Source of the DNA: Aquipuribacter nitratireducens | GTDB taxonomy: Bacteria > Actinomycetota > Actinomycetes > Actinomycetales > JBBAYJ01 | Direction: 5' to 3' | Length of the DNA stretch: 64,000 nt | Assembly (NCBI RefSeq): GCF_037860835.1 | Contig: NZ_JBBEOG010000003.1 | Location: 434,001-498,000, forward strand | Part shown: positions 61,211-64,000 of the stretch, piece by piece | Position numbering within the stretch: position 1 is the stretch's first letter | How the letters are laid out: every line of letters begins with the position of its first letter | Translations under genes and position numbers: made by a program | Notes under the pieces: model-generated | What the model was told of the DNA's origin: nothing | Databases searched by the model: none | What the model saw: only the letters and a program-made list of their open reading frames with translations

Positions 61211-61458
61211 CGGGCGCGGTCCCACGGGTCGAGGAGCTCGCCGTCGAGACGGTCGCGGTCGGTGTCCCACTGCGGATCGGCGGGCCCGTCGAAGACGTCG
61301 GCAACCTCGGTCCACGACTGCCAGGCCCGCGGTCTCACCGGGACCAGACGAGCACTGGGTCGTCCAGCGACTGTGATGAGGACCTGTTCCCCGCCCTCGA
61401 CGCGACGCAACAGGTCAGAAGCCTGCTGGCGCAGCTCGCGCAGCCCGATCGTGGTCAC
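61207..61458 (-). CDS. Phd/YefM type antitoxin
   Basis: An 83-residue antitoxin with the N-terminal Phd/YefM DNA-binding fold (TTIGLRELRQQASDLLRRVEGGEQVLITVAGRPSARLVPV-like) and an acidic C-terminus (FDGPADPQWDTDRDRLDGEL) that would bind the PIN toxin. AACACT lies 6 nt before the GTG at 61458; a GTG at 61476 is also in frame. The pairing of Phd-type antitoxin with a PIN toxin is common in actinobacteria. Confidence 0.88.
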   Translation of the reverse strand: MTTIGLRELRQQASDLLRRVEGGEQVLITVAGRPSARLVPVRPRAWQSWTEVADVFDGPADPQWDTDRDRLDGELLDPWDRAR

Positions 61459-61647
61459 CGCTCTAGTGTTGCACAAGTGCTACCGCGAGGGGCGCCCTTC
61501 GTCTGCCCCTCGCCGATCAGGGATCGTCATCCGGCGATCACGCGCCGAGCCGTGGGCTTGTCAGCTGCTCCTCCCATCGGCGTGGGTGCGAAGGTGCGTG
61601 ACCGTCGTGTGGTGGAACCACGAGCGGGGCGCGGTCGTCCAAGCGGC

Positions 61648-62544
61648 ATGAGGCGGGGTGTCGTCGGTGCCGTGGCTGCGGCGCTGGTGCTGGCTGGGTG
61701 CGGAGACCCGGCCACCCCCACGGGTGTCGGGGGCAGCGCCGGGTCGCCTTCCGCGGTGTCGGTGATGTCGGGCGGCCCGGTCGCCACGCGGTATCCGGTG
61801 ACCGTGATCGATGATGGCGACGGGGCGGTCGTCTGCCTCGGTGGCGTCGCGGAGTCCTTGCCGCCGCAGTGCGGGGGGCCACGTGCCATCGGGTGGGACT
61901 GGGCCGACCACGAGGGCGCCTACGAGGAGGCCGCGGGAGTTCGGTTCGGTGTTTTCGCCGTCACCGGCACCTTCGACGGCACGGAGCTGACGGTCACCGA
62001 CGCGCTTCCAGCCGACGAGTGGATCGAGGAGTCCAGCGGCGCCCGCGACGTGGAATTCGGCTCACCGTGCATGGAGCCCGCCGAAGGGTGGCCGAGCGAC
62101 CTTGTGCCGATGGGCACGGAGAACGGCGTCCTCGAGGCGGCCCAGCGGCGCCCGGACTACGCCGGTGGGTGGGTGACGCAGCGAGACCCCAGGGACCCCA
62201 TGGAACTGGACCAGGCGCTGGCTGACGACCCGGACACAGGAGTCGTCCCGCCGATCGTCAACGTCCGGGTCACCGGTGACCCGGCCGACGCAGAGGCCGA
62301 GCTGCGACAGCTGTGGGACGGCCCGCTGTGCGTGACCACTGCCGAGCGCACCGAGAGCGAGCTGCGAGCCATCCAGGACGAGGTGTCCACCCGCGACGGA
62401 GTCCTGGGCTCCAGCGCTGACGTCGTGACAGGTGCCGTCGACGTCACGGTCACCTACGACGACGGATCCCTGCAGTCAGAACTCGACGACCGTTACGGCG
62501 CGGGCGTCGTGAGGGTCACGTCCGCGCTCGTACCGGCCGGTTGA
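61648..62544 (+). CDS. Secreted lipoprotein of unknown function
   Basis: A 298-residue protein with a lipoprotein signal: MRRGVVGAVAAALVLAGC, so lipid is attached to C18 and the protein is anchored outside the cell. The mature part is acidic and has three further cysteines (VCLGG, PQCGG, SPCMEP) and a fourth in PLCVTTAER, which could form disulfides. The end (TDVTVTYDDGSLQSELDDRYGAGVVRVTSAL-like) suggests two alpha-beta units. Homologues are common as hypothetical lipoproteins in actinobacteria. No clear ribosome site precedes the ATG. Confidence 0.75.
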   Translation: MRRGVVGAVAAALVLAGCGDPATPTGVGGSAGSPSAVSVMSGGPVATRYPVTVIDDGDGAVVCLGGVAESLPPQCGGPRAIGWDWADHEGAYEEAAGVRFGVFAVTGTFDGTELTVTDALPADEWIEESSGARDVEFGSPCMEPAEGWPSDLVPMGTENGVLEAAQRRPDYAGGWVTQRDPRDPMELDQALADDPDTGVVPPIVNVRVTGDPADAEAELRQLWDGPLCVTTAERTESELRAIQDEVSTRDGVLGSSADVVTGAVDVTVTYDDGSLQSELDDRYGAGVVRVTSALVPAG

Positions 62545-62654
62545 GGGAGTGCTCGGCGTTCGGCTAAGTATCGCGTCTCGGGGTAGTCGACGTCGCGTCC
62601 GCACCGCGGAAGAGGAGCGTGGATGGAACAGCGAAGCGCGCTGCTGAGCGCGCG

Positions 62655-62995
62655 TCAGTTGACACGGACGAGGAGGGACCCTCCATGGCGAGGCAGCCGT
62701 ACAGCAAGCATGTCCAGAACCGACTGCGTCCGGGCATCCGGGGCGCCGCTCAGGCTGTTGATGACGATGCGCCAAGGGCGCCCCACCGACTCGGGGAACC
62801 GCCTGGCCATCTCGCCATCGAGAGGGAAGGAGACGTACGTGTGCACCTTGTCCTGCAGCGATCGGATCTGAGCATCGGAGCCGGTCCAGGGACTTGATTG
62901 CACGACGATGAGCTCCGTCACCCGGTCGGCCGCTTCGGCGACCAGGTCGACCTTCAGTGGGTCGAAGGTGAAGTCCTTCGTCTTCCGAAGCGCAC
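62655..62995 (-). pseudogene. Conserved hypothetical gene with single-base frameshift after the start
   Basis: A TACTCT -10 box (63003-63008) lies 7 nt before a GTG at 62995, the leaderless layout of this genome. The reading frame from that GTG ends within 15 codons. One base added near 62988 gives VRLRKTKDFTFDPLKVDLVA, then TELIVVQSSPWTGSDAQIRS, VHTYVSFPLDGEMARRFPES and RPWRIVINSLSGAPDARTQS. This is a full conserved hypothetical of 113 residues. Without the base, translation could only start at an internal GTG (62921). This is a sequencing error or a fresh mutation. Confidence 0.6.
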
Positions 62996-63156
62996 AAGGG
63001 AAGAGTAGGTCGCCCGCGGTGCGCGCTGGCTGCTTCGAGCGGGTCGTGATAGACGACCGTCCAACGGGACGGCGGTGAGCGGGAGCGCGCGGGGAGCCGC
63101 GCGGGCGCCGACGTCCCGCAGCGGTGTGATCGGCGGGACGCCGGCACCATCTGGCG

Positions 63157-63770
63157 TCAGCCCTGTGATGCCGCCGTCGTGAGTCCGGCTCGTGCCTCGG
63201 CGCGTTGCCGGTGGAGGGCGCGGTAGACGGTGGAGCGGCCGATGCCGAAGAGGTCGGCGATCTCCGCGGTGCTGTACTCCCCGCTGTGCACCAGGGACAC
63301 GAGGTGCGCTTCCTGGCGACGGTTGAGCTTCGACTGCCTGCCCCGTAGCCGTCCCTTCGCCTTCGCGATCCTCATGCCCTCCCGAGTGCGCAGACGGATG
63401 AGGTCGGACTCGAACTCGGCGACCATCGCGAGGACGTTGAAGAGCAGCCGTCCGACCGCGTCGGTGGGGTCGTAGACCGACCCGCCGAGGGACAGACTGA
63501 TCTGCCGTGCGGTGAGCTCGTCGGCGATGGCCCGGGCGTCGGGCAGCGAGCGGGCCAGGCGCTCGAGTTCGGTCACGACCAGGGTGTCACCGCCCCGGCA
63601 CACGGCCAGTGCCTCCCGCAGTCCCAGTCGTTCCCGGTTGGTGCCGGTCAGGCCGTGGTCGACATAGATCCGATGGTCGCAACACCAAGGACGGCCAGTG
63701 CCTGCCGCTGCGCCGTCAGGTCCTGCTGCTCGGTGGAGCAGCGGGCCTACCCGATGAGCAGCGCGTTCAT
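63157..63770 (-). pseudogene. Serine recombinase (resolvase family), inactivated
   Basis: The DNA encodes a small serine recombinase of the resolvase/invertase type. Reading from ATG at 63770 gives MNALLIG, then a TAG stop (63747-63749) where GYARCSTEQQ is expected; that segment holds the catalytic serine. A second lesion, one missing base near 63674, shifts the frame before RIYVDHGLTGTNRERLGLRE. The rest is intact: LVVTELERLARSLPD, FNVLAMVAEFESDLIRLRT and the C-terminal helix-turn-helix EYSTAEIADLFGIGRSTVYRA. The gene should be dead unless a start further in is used, which would lack the nucleophile. A GGAGGTG ribosome site precedes the ATG. Confidence 0.82.
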
Positions 63771-63902
63771 GACGCACCTCCCGAGTGGGGCTCGGCCGAC
63801 ACCGCCAGGGCGCGGGCGGCTCGGGCATCGGGCTACGCCCGACCGTGGCAGGAGACAGTCGACCTACTACCGGGACCGCCGGTCGTCCGCTTCCCGTACG
63901 TG

Positions 63903-64000
63903 TCAGCTGTGGGTGACGACCGCCAGGAGCGTCGACAGCTGGTCGTCGACGATGTCGCGGACCAAGTCGGGGTCCACGCGGAAATGCTCGTGCACGACGA
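63903..64000 (-). CDS. HepT-like (DUF86) toxin, C-terminal end only
   Basis: The last 31 codons of a gene that runs out of the window: VVHEHFRVDPDLVRDIVDDQLSTLLAVVTHS order, with H-E-H-F-R-V-D-P-D-L-V typical of the end of HepT-like HEPN ribonucleases (usual form R-x4-6-HxY then VDPxxVW). A nucleotidyltransferase antitoxin of the MNT type would be expected next to it outside the window. The call rests on a short segment. Confidence 0.5.
   Translation of the reverse strand, partial: VVHEHFRVDPDLVRDIVDDQLSTLLAVVTHS

Noticed and set aside
1-64000. tRNA, rRNA, CRISPR arrays, riboswitches and complete insertion sequences
   Set aside because: I looked for cloverleaf-like segments, regular spacer repeats, cobalamin-type leader elements and transposase frames and found none I could support. 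The only mobile gene is the dead serine recombinase.

Overview
This is a very GC-rich chromosomal window from an actinobacterium (Actinomycetota). The gene content and order point to the Micrococcales or a close relative, but I cannot name a genus from sequence alone. The evidence is strong G/C third-position bias, many GTG starts, GTGA/ATGA start-stop overlaps, GlnR-type control of glnA, LAL-type LuxR regulators, and families typical of actinobacteria (DUF4191, DUF3072, DUF2630, DUF2157). A recurrent feature is a TANNNT -10 box 6-8 nt before the start codon, the layout of leaderless transcripts. I see no rRNA, tRNA or CRISPR array.

Layout. 1-5.5 kb: end of cobT, then cobS, an MMPL/RND exporter with a divergent MarR regulator, and lipB. 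5.5-11.3 kb: a frameshifted nucleoside hydrolase, an LLM flavin oxidoreductase, lipA, DUF4191, RDD and glnA1 behind a textbook GlnR operator. 11.4-49.8 kb: a long block of accessory and stress genes. It holds ggt, DUF808, two tandem Usp proteins, a PLP decarboxylase and an M20 deacylase. It continues with a LuxR/MalT regulator module, a fatty acyl-CoA ligase, P450, CPBP protease, an acyl-CoA dehydrogenase with twin operators, two CorC-type CBS transporters, PPK2, Hsp20 and rhodanese. It ends with an IclR-linked histidine utilisation cluster (hutH, hutU, M20 amidohydrolase, hutF, hutI), flavodoxin, YjbQ, a chemoreceptor and a GAF-EAL phosphodiesterase. 49.8-54.2 kb: glnE and glnA2. 54.3-64 kb: small accessory genes grading into an island-like end with a toxin-antitoxin pair, a dead serine recombinase, gene remnants and the tail of a HepT-like toxin.

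How genes work together. LipB and LipA make protein-bound lipoate. GlnA1 is set up for GlnR control and GlnE adenylylation. The hut genes convert histidine to glutamate through the N-formylglutamate branch, which would feed the same nitrogen pool. Five DevR/DosR-type boxes (GGGAC-N4-GTCCC) lie upstream of Usp, DUF5808/M20, LuxR, Hsp20/rhodanese and flavodoxin genes, suggesting a hypoxia or dormancy-like regulon spread through the accessory block.

Quality note. At least four genes (nucleoside hydrolase, a 61-codon gene, a 114-codon gene, the recombinase) need one missing base restored. Some of these may be sequencing errors; the recombinase also carries a stop codon and looks truly dead.
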